The notes under the pieces: generated by a model
The model's input: only the letters and a program-made list of their open reading frames with translations
What the model was told of the DNA's origin: nothing
The model's database searches: none
Shown: positions 21,187 to 34,663 of the stretch, piece by piece
Numbering within the stretch: the stretch's first letter is position 1
Layout of the letters: every line of letters begins with the position of its first letter
Assembly: GCF_010093535.1 (NCBI RefSeq)
Contig: NW_022985180.1
Coordinates: 379,748-443,747 of the forward strand
Source of the DNA: Lindgomyces ingoldianus
Taxonomy: Eukaryota > Ascomycota > Dothideomycetes > Pleosporales > Lindgomycetaceae
Direction: 5' to 3'
Length of the DNA: 64,000 nt
Program-made: the position numbers and the translations under genes

Positions 21187-23500
21187 TTACTCCTCGTCTG
21201 TATCAGTATCAGTATCGGTATCGCTCTCGGAACCCACGTCTCCTTCTGTATCGCTTCCATCGCTTGAGTCGTCATCCTGAGGCCTTCGTTTCTTCGGTTT
21301 GGAAGCCCCAGGAATGCCGCCTGACTTGAGTGTTCGCATTTGGCCGGCAATGGTATCTACAAACAAGATTAGTCAGTCTTCTCATTTCAATTCTATATTT
21401 GGAATGTGATCGGGACTCACCATCATCCGGTTCACTGATCTCATCTTCCTCCTCCATTTCCTCGGCCTTACTCGCCTCCTCGACCAAAAGAGTAACCTCC
21501 ATCTTGGTATCCATGCCGATGTAGCTATCGCAAATCATGTGCATGACAAACGTGTAACTGCCGGCCTGGGGTGGAGCTCCGAATTGCATGTTCAGCGTCT
21601 GCATGTTGAACGTGGGCTTACCACTTTCGTCGAGAATTGGCTTATTGAAGGTTGAGAAGGTGAATGGAGGCACGGCAATTTTGCCTTGCTTGCTGTCTGC
21701 TAGGAATACATGCCATCGGGGAGCATGGTTGCGAGCAAAGTACGGCCCATGAGCTAGAGGAGGTTGAATGGGCTTCTCGTTTTCCTTGTCATCCTTGCGT
21801 CCTTTGAGGGCGGTGAGATCACCTTCCTCGGGATCAACATCTTCCAGATCCGACTCTTCAATAGCGGGAACATTAACGGTACCAGGTGGGATGAATCTTG
21901 CCTTGACGATGAACTGCACCAAGGAACTTGGGGTAATGAAACGCTCGCCTATGACTTTGAAGAACGCCTTCTCCACGTGCAAAACAGGCAGCTGCGACAC
22001 AAGAGACATCGCATTCTTGTATTGAGCTTCGCTGAGTAGACCAGGTGCGACAACACGGGCCTTCCGTTGACCCGCAGGGATTCGCATGAATTCCTGAATA
22101 GCAATGTGGGTCCTCGATCGGTCTGCCTCCGCAGCTTTAGCGACTGCAGGAGTGAAATAAGGAAGTTGTTCTAGAGGAGATGCGCCTGGTCTTAGAGCTT
22201 GAATTAGGTTCTGTGAGGTGTGGTAGGCTGAGAGAACAGCTTTTGTGTTGCCATAGGCGAGGGCCATCGCTGTATAGGCCTCGTTCAACGTAAGGGCAAT
22301 TGGAGCAACTTCAAACTTTTCGTCGTTGAGGATTGGGTCGTTGAGCTCGATGCGACATAGGTAGGCCCACAACAGAGACAGGACCTTCCTCCGAGCGCTA
22401 TCATCCAAATCCTCGAGCTTTTGGCGATCCTTCTTCGTCAAGACGCCATTGACGGGCGCATCGACTCCATCCGCCAAGACCTTCTGTTCGAGTTTCGATA
22501 AGCCATTATCTGCTTTATGCCCTTTCAGAACTTCGTTGAACTCTTCTCCGCTGCTCAGGACGCCGATGACTCCGCTGTCGCTGTGGTCGTTGTCGTATTC
22601 GCGGAAGAGCTTCCCAGCACTTGCGACCAAGATCTTTTCTTTGGTTACCCTTTGTATTCCATACCACCATCGGCCAACAGTGTAGGGCAAAAGGACACCC
22701 AGCGCCAGGGCATACAAAAGCAGGACGTATGTGCCGTGCCCTTCGGTCACGATCCACTTCGGCAGGGCGATTCCAATGCTAAAGCTTTGCTTTCCGTCGG
22801 GGTGGCCGTATTGGAGGTAGTTGTTTCGGATTTCCTCGTCCGTGAGAGCCTTGAATGCCTTTGTAACCTCGACCCAGTGATCGTTGATAGATTCCTTCGT
22901 AATGTTATTTGCGGGATCTTCGCGGGCCTTGTCGGGATGTGCGACGAGGGACAGTTTGCGGTAGTACTTCTTGATCTCCTTCTCGCTGGCAGACTGTCAT
23001 TTTATGTTAGCGAATGTTTGAAACGCCGAGGAACGGACGAGTGCACATGCCCTCGAAACACCCAGAACATCATATGGATCCCATATCTTAGGTACTGTCC
23101 GTGCCGTGACTGCCATCAAATACACCATCCAAGCTATGATAAGCCATCCCCCGACGCTGAAGAGAAACCGTTTTAGTCGCCGCTCCCGTCGCTTCTGCTT
23201 CTTCCGTTGCCCCTCGATGAGATCGGCATGCTCGGGCTTGAAATCTGTTTCTATTCGAGTGGCGGTATTCTCTAGTTCTGCCCAACGGTCAGAAAGGGAA
23301 AGTCCATGACTTGTACTCGACCGGGGAACGCACCTTTACTTGGTTTGAGGAGGGAGTATGTAACGGGGATGGTCACTAGACTAGTGATAGTGAGGATGAA
23401 GTAGGGAAAGAATTGTCCCTAGAGATAATTAGAATTGAAAAGCCATGCGTCGCAGCCGGCTGCGCACCTGCTCATCGTAGTTGTAGTCTGTCCCAGACAT
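21187..23500 (-). CDS. SEC63: ER protein-translocation subunit Sec63 (J-domain protein)
   Basis: Five exons, 23500-23468, 23418-23334, 23277-23051, 22993-21421 and 21356-21187, give 695 aa, normal for Sec63. Sec63 sits in the ER membrane with the Sec61 channel; its luminal J domain recruits Kar2/BiP to drive post-translational import. Visible are three membrane segments (FFPYFILTITSLVTIPV, GGWLIIAWMVYLM and TYVLLLYALALGVLLPY) and a J domain between the second and third (DPYDVLGVS, KKYYRKLSLVAHPDKA with the HPD triad). The two Sec63/Brl modules follow, with an acidic insert (ESDLEDVDPEEGD). The tail is very acidic (SDTDTDTDTDEE), as in yeast where it binds Sec62. Intron 3 (23050-22994) starts GCATGT, a GC-AG intron; a GT alternative would break the frame. 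Confidence 0.95.
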
Positions 23501-24391
23501 TTTGGACAGTTGCCCCTCGACGGGATGCCGACTCGAGAGGTTGGTTCAGGCAGGGAAAAATTAGAAGCGAGGTGCTGTTGAAGTCGTAGCGCATGCAAAT
23601 AAATTGGCGAGTTTGGGTATCAAGATGGTGGCATAGCGAGAGGGGAGTTGGCGCTTTAAGAAAGTCAGGGCTCAAAGAAAGTCGTGGTCAATAAAGTTCC
23701 CGCAAGGACACATTTCGGGAGGCCATCATGGGGCCTTGGCGTCACGTGGTACTTCGCCACAAGGTAAGCCACTGCAGTGATTGGGGGGATTGAAAAAGTC
23801 ATCTCTTTGACATTTCTTCCCGCCCCAAAAATAATTCGACAGATCTAGGCATGTGCACGAGTACTAAAAGATACTTGCAACAGGCTGGGGAGAAATTTAC
23901 ACGTGTTCTTGCTTAGCAGAGTTTATGTCTACATATTTTTCTACGCCCTGCGCACTCTGGACCTGCCGTGCTCTGCACTAATGTTTCAACCCAATGCATT
24001 CATTGGGAAAGCCCTAGCATTCGTGCCTGGTCAATTCATCATCAGCTCTCACACTTTCCTCCCGAATCAGCCCAATCCCCACACATAGAAGAATGAGCGA
24101 CCTATTCCTTTGCAGGGAGACAATCATGGTCATATACAGATTTTCCCTGTAGGAATGAAGAACGTTATATTCTTCTGAGTGTTTGCAATGGATTGTAGGC
24201 CCTGCTTTCTAAGATGTGCTTATCAGGGAGAACAAACGCGGCTAAGAGATCCAGAAGGATGTCAACTGCGTTGCCATGACCAAGGTAAGCAGTGAGTGCG
24301 GGTGGAGAAGCAGGTGCCGAAAGAGCATTGAGGGCACGGGCGAAAGATTTGGAAAGTTGGATGGACGACAGATCAAGAAAGTGATGACCCT
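23501..24391. other. Intergenic region
   Basis: SEC63 promoter side, then the 3' flank of the MAPKK gene. No supported frame. Confidence 0.45.
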
Positions 24392-26529
24392 TCAACTACT
24401 TTCAACAGTTGTCTCTGCAGTGGACGGTGAATTCAGGCCATTGACTCCTCCAGGGCTAGGCATGGCGTCCAAAGGCGCTGCGTGCAGAGCTGGCTTCTGA
24501 GCACTCGCCAGGGTTCCTTTCCTTCGTTTCTCTAAGGCATCTCTTACCCAAGTTGCAACCTCCTTGTCCTCTACACCTTCTCCCGACTCCAGCGATCCTT
24601 TGGATGCAGTCGATGCAGGTGATTCAGATTCACTCACAGTTGCGATTGCGGCTGCGGCTTCTGCCTCCTCTTCATCTTCCTCGAGAATTGTCTCCGGCAT
24701 GACAAGGGGTGCAAGCCATGCGTGCTGAAGAAGCATGGCATAAGTTGGCCGAAGGTTGGGAATTTTGTTCAAGCAGCCTCGGACGAAGTTCCTCGCTGCC
24801 TCTGAAAACCCTTCTTCGGGAAGGTCAGGAGGTTCACCATCCACAATGGCCTAGTTGCGTTAATTAGATAGCGATGCACATGGAGAGACTGTATGGGACT
24901 TACGCTGAGCTGACTGAAGATGTTGTTGTAGGTTTCAGGAGGGTACGGATACCGGCCCATTGCACACTCGATGATAGTGAGACCCAGACTCCAAATGTCA
25001 CTCTGGACACTATACGTGCCTCCTCCGGGGTTGGCACCAGCTTGAGCGATTCCACCCGAAGAGATTCGCTCCGGTGCCATGTAGCTCTGGCACCCTATGT
25101 TTGTCTTGGCAACACTTGCCACGAGATTACCGCTAACTCCGAAATCGCAAATTTTGACTTGACCCTTCGTGTTCATGAGAATATTGGTGGGCTTTACATC
25201 TCGGTGGATGATGTTGTGTTCCTCTTTGAGTGACTTGAGACCCATTGTCGTAGCCAGGGTGATCTTCCGCAGAACGTTCTCTGGAATGCCGCCACCGTAC
25301 AGTTTGTCTATTGAGCCTCCATCCATGAACTCCATGCAAATATAAACAGCCCCTTCTTGGAAGAAGGCACCATAGAAATCTACGATGTAGGGTGATATGC
25401 AACGGTGCAGGATGTCGAGCTCCATTATGATTGCCGCAAATTTAGCATCGTCTAGTTCAAGACGTAATTCCTTCATGGCCATGATGACTCCAGTGCCTGC
25501 GACAGGTTTTACAGGCGCTTGATTCGGTTCGTCTCCCTCGCCGGAAGCTCTCCGCGTTGGAGAACCTGGTATAACCTTGTTTCCGGCCAATCCCAAGCCA
25601 GGTCTTCGCATACGTGGCCTGCTATGCCTGACCTTAAACACAGTGCCGTAGTTGCCTTTACCAAGTTCGTCCAGAGTATCAACTTCGTCCAGCGAAATGT
25701 TGAAGCTTGTGCCGCTTGCAAATTGCACACCTTCGGAGTTCAGAACTGCTTTTCCTTTGAAACGCAAGCTACCCGTTTTGGCATCAAGATACTCTGCGTA
25801 TTTTTCCAGCATAGTTTCTTGTTTGGGAGGAGAATTTTGCATCGTAGTCTGATCCCCGTTCATTTGCGACAGCGTTAAGCCCGGCTTCTTCCTGCCTGCA
25901 GGCGGTGCGGGACTCTTGCTCGATGGGGTTGAGCCTGGTAGACCACCAGGGAGCTTGAGTCCACGCTTCTCAGCGAGGGAAGGCTTTCCTCCTCCGCCAA
26001 GGTGGAGCCCGGGAACGGCGGGAGCTGACTGGAAGTTGGTCATCTTCGGTTTCCCCCCTGCTCCGGGAGGAAGTCGAAAGTTGGAGGGAACACCACCTGG
26101 GCCAGTCATCAGCGGCCCCCCAGAAGACCCGGGACCTTGCCTACCAGACACTGGCCCTGTTGAGTGCGGGGACATGATTGGAGGCCGTCCTAGTCCTCCG
26201 CCTGGGAGTGGTACACCTTGCCGCCCAAGATGCACGGCTTGTACTCTTGCCAGTATGTCCTGCGAGAGATTGAGACCGCTACCTCGACTCGATATCGTAG
26301 GAGCTTGTGCTCGTGGATTCCTCGCGGCATTGACATTGCCCAGTGGTGTCGAAGAAGTGGTCATGGCTGCAGTTGCTCCCGGTGAGGATATAGAGCGAAC
26401 GGCCTGGTGCGGGGATTCAAGGGAGGCGACAGGGGAGGCAGCAGCATTGGGGTCAGGGGATACAGGAGGTGACGAGGGAGATTCGAGAGGAGTGTTGTTG
26501 TCGTACTCGGTGTCTGGGGTAGATGCCAT
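24392..26529 (-). CDS. pbsB: MAP kinase kinase of the HOG pathway (Pbs2/PbsB)
   Basis: Two exons, 26529-24904 and 24850-24392 (intron GTAAGT...ACTAG), give 694 aa. The first 270 residues are disordered, rich in Gly, Pro and Ser. The kinase domain follows: LGKGNYGTVFKVRHSRP (glycine loop), an approximately 35-residue insert typical of Pezizomycotina Pbs2, VIMAMKELRLELDD (the ATP-binding Lys), MEFMDGGSIDKLYGGGIPE (diagnostic of Pbs2), HRDVKPTNIL (catalytic loop) and DFGVSGNLVASVAKTNIG. The Ser and Thr of SVAKT are the expected MAPKKK phosphorylation sites. An acidic Glu/Ala-rich C-terminal tail follows. It should phosphorylate Hog1/SakA in osmotic and oxidative stress. It is divergent from the PIN-like carrier across a 1.2 kb shared upstream region. 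Confidence 0.95.
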
Positions 26530-27749
26530 GGCAAAAGCCGAGCTGTGTACGGCGACAGAGGCTCGCCGCGAGGTTTTGGCGTGGCTAGAGGCGGGAATAA
26601 GAGTGAAGGCGGGCGAGTTAAATGCAAATAACGATAGGGTTCAGCACGGCAGAGGTGGGATATCTGTGGTGTGTCCCGGAACGTGACTGCCAAACCAGGC
26701 GCGATCTGGGTCCAGATAGCGCGTTGTGGTGGTGGTCGTGGCTGTGCGGGCGGGCAAGCGACCTGTGACGTTTTCGTGCAGATGGAGCTTATCACAGAGA
26801 AGGAGCTGGAGTAACACAGACAGGTGCGCTCATGGCGAAGGAGACAGAGAAGGAGGATGGGAGAGTGAATGGCAGACGAAGAAGTGGCCAGCTAGCCCGC
26901 AAGGAACAAGCAGCAGGCAGAGATGAGAACCTGCTTCGGCGCAGACAGAGCTCATGCAGTCAAGAATGTGAGGGGCGGGCGGCGACGCCAAGGGGCCGAG
27001 CTCGAGCGTGTTCTGGGTCCTTCGCTTTGACAAAGATCGCGACTTCCTGCACCTGGATTGAGATATAGTAGGAAGGTGCGATGCGAGAATGGGGTAGGAA
27101 CAGCAGCAGCAGGAGGAGAAGGAGGAGGAGGAGGAGGAGACGGAGGAGGAGGAGGGAGTGAGGGAAGAACAACGGACAGCCATCACCAAAACCTGAGCAT
27201 CGAGCAATGATGGGAGCGATGTCCGATGGCGATTGAAATGCGATAGCCACTCGAAACAGACGGCCGCGCTCGTATCAGTGAGCTGCTGTGGCGCAGGCGA
27301 GCCAATTGTCCGTCATCCAAAGGCGGCTCGCTGCCAGCGAACGTGCAGCAGAACCCTTGTCAGTGCGTCGAAAAGCATGGAAGAGTGTTTTCACCATCGA
27401 TACGCGGGATTGCGCAGCTATCTTGGCTCCAGCCCTGTGCTTGCTTCTGCTTTTAACGTGTCTCTCGCCCACTCGCACTTCATAATAATGACTCTCCTCG
27501 CCCACGCTCCCAATTCTCCTTCGTCTCTCTCTTAAAGTTTCCTGCGCCCGCTCGCCGCGCATTGTGTTGGCGATCATACGTCAAAGCCAAGCATCTCCGA
27601 CCCTTTGCGCTTCACGCTACCACGGCTCCCACCCCTTCTCCAGAAGCGGCTATCGTGTCGTTTTACGTCGCGGGCTCAACAAAATGCCCCTCTTGGGCGG
27701 CCTTCAGTCTCTACGACTGCGTAACCTCCAGACAGCACCCGCTGAATTC
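26530..27749. promoter_or_regulatory. Shared upstream region of pbsB and the PIN-like carrier
   Basis: A 1.2 kb divergent intergenic region with no coding sequence. It holds purine-rich low-complexity DNA and pyrimidine-rich leaders on both sides. Frames reported on both strands are low-complexity Ser/Leu or Arg strings. Confidence 0.5.
27101..27156. repeat. CAG/GGA-rich purine tract
   Basis: Four CAG/AGC units pass into a run of GGA/GAG triplets with a few interruptions, about 56 bases of almost pure purine on the plus strand. It lies in the divergent promoter of pbsB and the carrier gene. Confidence 0.8.
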
Positions 27750-29540
27750 ATGTCTATGGCGACCGTCCCCTATTCTTCCGGCAATGGCTTCATGGATGCC
27801 TTGAAGCACAAACCTCCTCCCCACAGCCAGCACCCCGACTTCGCCAATCTAACACTACTAGTCTTCGAGGCAGTCCTGGAGGTCGTGTGCGTAAGCTTGC
27901 CGGGCTACATTGTGGCCAGGATGGGCATGTTCGACGCCGAAGCCCAGAAATTTGTCGCCAACCTCAACGTGCAGCTGTTCACGCCGTGCCTCAGTACGCC
28001 CTACCAACCTTCACATGCCATTGGTACTATTGCTAACGCACGTGGCCGCACAGTCTTCACCAAATTGGCCTCCCAGCTCTCCGCTGACAAGCTTGTCGAG
28101 CTCGCCGTTATTCCTTTCATTTTCGTCGTCATGACGCTCGTGTCATACATCTCTGCCCTGCTCGTGTCCCGTGTGTGCAGTTTCCAGAAGCGGGCCAGCA
28201 ATTTCCTCATAGCAATGGCCGTATGATTCTCCGTTGTTCCCCCCCCCGACTCTGAATGCTAATCAGACCAGGTTTTCGGCAACTCCAACTCGCTTCCGAT
28301 ATCCCTCGTCATCTCTCTTTCCAAGACGCTCTCAGGACTACATTGGGATCGGATACCGGGCGACAACGATAACGAGGTTGCGGCCCGTGGCATTCTCTAC
28401 CTTCTTATTTTCCAACAGCTAGGCCAGCTGGTGCGGTGGACGTGGGGCTTCAACGTGCTCCTTGCGCCTCCGGAAGCATACAAAGATGAAGATGCAGGCA
28501 GGAACAGCACTATCGAGCGTGGTGATTACAGCGACGACGAGGCCGAGCGTCTCCTTCACGATGACTCCCACTCCGACTATGAGTCCGGAAACATCACCCC
28601 AGAACACCGTCGAACCTACGCCGCCTCATACTCTTCCAGCTCCAGCTCCAGCGATTCAGACTCTATCATACAGCGCGAGAATGCTTTGTCGTCCCCTGAG
28701 GTATTGCCCACACCTTCGAATGGCAATGCCGTTCTCAAAGGACCAGGAAACATTATTGGCAACGGAGATGTACCTCGTACTAATGGTTACATCGTGCCGT
28801 ACAAGCCAGACAGCGTTCCCAGAGGTCCTAAAGGCTGGTGGGTGCGTCTGAGTAGAGCTGTTAAACGTCGCATACAGTCCGTATCTGGTGGAGTCGCCCG
28901 CATCTCTCGACGTGCATTCTTTGCCCTCCCTCAATGGCTTCAGTGGGTTCTTTCCAGGGTGTACTCTTTCACCACCAGTTTCCTCCATGGATGCTGGGAG
29001 TTCATGAACCCTCCGCTTTGGGCTATGCTTGTAGCCATCGTCATTGGTTCAGTACCTCGGCTGCAACACGCATTCTTCGACCCAGGCACATTTTTGAGTA
29101 ACTCAGTTACCCGTGCTATTAGCCAAAGCGGCGGTGTAGCTGTTCCCTTAATTTTGGTCGTTCTAGGGGCCAACCTTGCGCGCAACACCCTTCCAAAAGA
29201 GGACCAACATTCGCTTGAAGACGCGGCTATTGAGAAGAAACTGGTGTACGCATCACTCATCAGCCGCATGCTCATTCCTACCGTCATCATGGCACCTCTT
29301 CTTGCAATCACAGCAAAATTTGTCCCAATCAGCATTCTAGACGATCCGATTTTCGTTATCGTTTGTTTCCTTCTCACGGGTGCTCCCAGCGCGCTCCAAT
29401 TGGCACAGATATGTCAGATCAACAACGTCTACATGGGTGCCATGTCGAAGTTGCTCTTCCAGAGCTACGTGATCTGGATTCTACCCTCGACACTCATCCT
29501 CGTCATGCTCGCTTTGGAGACCGTGGAGTGGGCGGGGTAG
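27750..29540 (+). CDS. PIN-like auxin efflux carrier family membrane protein
   Basis: Three exons, 27750-27993, 28054-28220 and 28272-29540, give 559 aa. Start codons at 27750 and 27756 (MSMATVPYSS) precede the conserved part; an in-frame ATG at 27684 is possible. The protein belongs to the membrane-transport/auxin-efflux-carrier superfamily (yeast Ecm3 type). It has helices at both ends and a hydrophilic middle: FEAVLEVVCVSLPGYIVAR, NVQLFTPCLIFTKLASQL, VFGNSNSLPISLVISL (the conserved crossover region), LLIFQQLGQLVRWTWGFN. The middle is acidic and Ser-rich (SSSSSSSDSDS). The C-terminal bundle includes QSGGVAVPLILVVLGANLAR and LTGAPSALQLAQICQ. It is likely an ER-membrane transporter; its substrate is unknown. 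Confidence 0.9.
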
Positions 29541-30296
29541 CTGACTTCAACAGTCAGACATTTGGTCTGTATATTCTTTTCTAGGCTGCATTGGAGCGGA
29601 GCGTGGAGTCACAGGCTTGAGTAAGGGTAAAAACTGTCATTCTATTCGGTGTACAAACATGGGATAGTAGGGGTATAGACTCGGCGGTAAGGGTTCAGAT
29701 GACTTTGGGGTGATGTAGGATACCAAGCAGCCACTCCGCCGCAAGTGGTAGTTCAAAGTACATAATATACTCGGAATCAGAGCCTACTTATACTTCACTA
29801 ACGCATCCCTGCGCAACCGGCGAATCCTAGGCACACGTGATACACTGACGTCGCCTTTAAAAAGAGGGATTGATATGTGTCTATCAAGCAAGGCGATAAC
29901 ATGCAAGGAAAGCGCCACCGGATTCAGCCCTCAGCTTCCAACACCTTGCCCTCTCCCCCAGGGAAACTGACCTTCGCAATCCCCCCACCCCAAAAACTCT
30001 TCAACGCACTTCACCTGCAGCTCGCAACCGGACCATTTTCCAAGAATCTGTTTGGCGAACCGCTCAAGCCTATCGCTTTGGCACGTGCCACCCTGGTCGC
30101 TCATCGCCTGTTCTAGCCCAACCGTCGGGAGTGGTCTGCTGTGTTTCAGAAACCACCAACTTCTCAATCACACTCTAAAGACGTCAATTTCGCTGAGTTC
30201 GTGGTAATATCCCACCTACGAAAGGATCGTTCCATCAGCAAAGCACAAAGTTACCTTATCGAGGCCACCCTCGAGTAACAGCGTTTGGTAACTGCC
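29541..30296. other. Intergenic region
   Basis: Carrier 3' UTR, then the choline kinase promoter. No supported gene was seen in either strand. Confidence 0.45.
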
Positions 30297-33200
30297 ATGG
30301 CGTCTCTCAATGGACCGCCTGAGACTGCAAGGCAAAGCTTGTCTCCCGGCAACTCTCGCTGTGACACTATGGAAGGAGGCATGTCACCACGCTCAGCCGC
30401 CACAAAGGGTTCGTTTTCACCATTCATTTTCTGTGTATCCTGGTACCATCTTTGGGGTTTACTTTCTTTCGTCCCTTCCTTTCTCTGCGTTTCTCACTGT
30501 GCATGAGCTTGTGTGAATGCTGCGTAATCTTGATATATTGGCATTTTTGTTTTCAAAATTTCCTCGAACGTAACCTGCAAACCTCATTGCTCTCGAGGGC
30601 ATATTTGTATGGCGTATCAATTGCAATGCGGCTGTGGCAGTGGGGGTAAACTGAGCGATTGAAATCACGTGTGAAACCGATCATTCACCACTTCAAGCGT
30701 CAAGTTTTCTTTGAAAGCAATGCTTATTCCTTCTCTACAGTTGTTTCCATTGCCGAGCCTGAGAGTATCTCACCTTCAATCAAGGGCAAGCATAAAGAGT
30801 TTGATCAGAATTACTCACTCGATCTCGACAAGGCAACAAAACAATTTCGCGCGAGTGTCTCTGGCAAGCGACTGTCAGGACGACCATCCATTGAGAGATT
30901 AGGGTCATCACATAGGGGAAATACATCCCTATCTTCAATCAAGTCTGAGGATTCTGACCTATCCAACGCCTCTCCACAAAGTCAACACCCACACGACAAC
31001 CTCATAAAGCAATTATCTGCATGGCTGAAGCAGGAGAAGGCGAGGCGAGTGGCACGAAAAGCAAAGAGAAGGGCGGCGAAAGACGCCCCACAAGACACAG
31101 ATACCAGTGCAAGGACACTACCCGGACCGAGTGATGACACCTCTAGTCAAGGAAGAAGAGCTTCTGAGAGCTCGGAAGGCTCAGTCGCACTTGAGCAATT
31201 AGAAAGCTTGCTACACAGGTCTCTCTCTACAAAGTCTCCCGAGGACTCGCCCCGGAGACATAGAATCTCTCACGGCCACAGACTATCAGCGATGTTGAAA
31301 CGGCACTCAGCCGTCTCGTCAGACACAGACTATTTTGACGGAGTGGAACAACTTGTTCCCACTTGCGAGGCCATACTCGACAATTCTAAGACGCTAGCGT
31401 ATAGTGGAGGCGGTGCAGAGTCTAGCGAAGAGGTCGCGACACCAGGAAAACCTGGAAAGAATACCCCGAAGGAAAAGGAGGCATGGGCAACATTCAAGTT
31501 CGAGATCGTGCGGCTTGCACACACCTTGAAGCTGAAAGGCTGGCGCCGTGTGCAGCTAGACCGGAGTGGTGACATCGAGGTTGAGCGCCTCAGCGGTGCG
31601 TTGACGAATGCCGTTTACGTTGTTTCCCCACCAAGAAATCTCCCTTCGCAAGGAGAAAATCCAAGTGCGCTGCCGACACCCAAAAATCCGCCTCCGTAAG
31701 TTTCGCATGCTAAGTCAACAACTGGGCTAAAAAAATAATTCTAGCAAGCTCCTACTTCGCATCTACGGCCCACAGGTAGAGCATCTCATCGACCGGGAAG
31801 CAGAACTGCAGATTCTTCAACGACTTGCTCGTAAACGCATTGGACCACGATTACTTGGCACTTTCACTAATGGGCGATTTGAAGAGTTCTTCCATGCAAT
31901 CACACTGACTCCGCAAGATTTACGCGTCCCAGACACTTCGAAACAGATTGCCAAACGTATGCGAGAGCTACATGAGGGCATTAACTTGCTGCCTAAGGAG
32001 CGAGATGATGGGCCTTTCGTCTGGCGCAATTGGGACAAATGGGTCCGTCGCTGTGAACAGATAGTCACCTGGCTTGACCAGCAGATCCTGGAAGGAAAGC
32101 AAGGTTCTGTCCGGTCTTCGGCCGATACATGGAAGCAGCGGGGGTTGATCTGTGGTGTTGAATGGCCTGTCTTCCGGAAGACAATCGAGAAGTACCGGAA
32201 ATGGCTTGTGGAGCAGTATGGCGGTCAGCAGAAAGTGAACGAGCGGCTGGTGTTTGCGCATAATGATGTGAGTGCCACTTAAACCTGGTCTCTCTGCGTG
32301 ACCGAGCTCCCAAAGCTAACCAGCATAAACCACAGACTCAATACGGCAATATTCTCCGGCTCATTCCTGCTGGGGAATCTCCGCTACTGCTTCCTGCAAA
32401 TGAGCACAAACAGCTTGTGGTCATCGACTTCGAGTACGCAAACGCCAACCTTCCGGGGCTCGAGTTCGCGAACCATTTTGTAAGACTCATCTTCTTCCTT
32501 GATCTCTTCTTAACTCCACAACTTTAGCAAAGCCTCGTCACCAGTACAAACACGCTAACTCCCACCTTAGACGGAGTGGTGCTACAATTACCATGATCCG
32601 GTGGCGCCGTATCGCTGTAACACACCCTATTACCCCACTCCAGAAGAACAGCAGCGCTTCATCGGTGCATACCTCATGCACAACCCAACCTTCAAAGCCC
32701 CTGGTGGCTCGGCATCCAATCCGCCCACGCCATATCTCGGTCCGCTGCCTACATCAAGCAGCACCACCGCTCTAGCTGCCACCGCAACAGCAACCCCTTC
32801 GTCCTCAATCTCGACATTTATGTTAGACTCGCGTGCTCCTCCTGGTGACAAGTATTCGTACCAAGAGCAAGAAGCGCTGGCGGAGAAGCAGAGGGAGGAA
32901 GAGACGAAGCGTCTTATGGCGGAGACGAGGCTGTGGAGGCTTGCGAATTCGGCGCAGTGGGTGGCGTGGGGGATCGTACAGGCTCATGTTCCGGGATTGC
33001 CAGATTTCGATGCGATTGAGAAACAGCAAGACGGCGAGAATTTGGAGATAGATACGATAGGGGGGCAGCTTGAGAGCGCTACGTTGGAGACGAGAGTGCA
33101 AGCAGAGGCGGAGAATAAGAATGAGAAGGATGTTAATGCAGATCCTCCTAGCCCCGCTGAGGGGTCTTCAGAGGCTGAGGCGGAAGATGAGGAATTCGAT

Positions 33201-33323
33201 TACCTTGGCTATGCTCAGGAAAGGGCTATGTTTGTTTGGGGCGATGCTATTCGTCTAGGTATCATCAAGGCTGAAGAATTGCCCGAGGAGGTTCGAAGTA
33301 ACGTTAAGGTTGTCGAGTACTAG
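30297..33323 (+). CDS. CKI1: Choline kinase
   Basis: Five exons, 30297-30408, 30741-31695, 31745-32267, 32336-32479 and 32571-33323, give 828 aa. Intron 1 is long (332 nt) with a weak GTTCGT donor, but it is the only phase-compatible choice I found, so the first 37 residues are less certain. Choline kinase makes phosphocholine in the CDP-choline route to phosphatidylcholine. The N-terminal 310 residues are a Ser/Arg-rich fungal extension. The kinase part starts near WRRVQLDRSGDIEVERLSGALTN (nucleotide loop, here split before AVYVV), followed by LLLRIYGPQVEHLIDRE. The Brenner motif reads FAHNDTQYGNILR and the choline kinase motif reads VIDFEYANANLPGLEFANHF. A low-complexity insert (STTALAATATATPSSS) interrupts the C-terminal lobe. 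Exon joins fall inside HND/TQYGN and NHF/TEWCY and keep frame. Confidence 0.93.

Positions 33324-34663
<1,340 letters not shown>

Noticed and set aside
25916..26686. 256-codon plus-strand frame
   Set aside because: Antisense to the disordered N-terminus of the Pbs2-type kinase.
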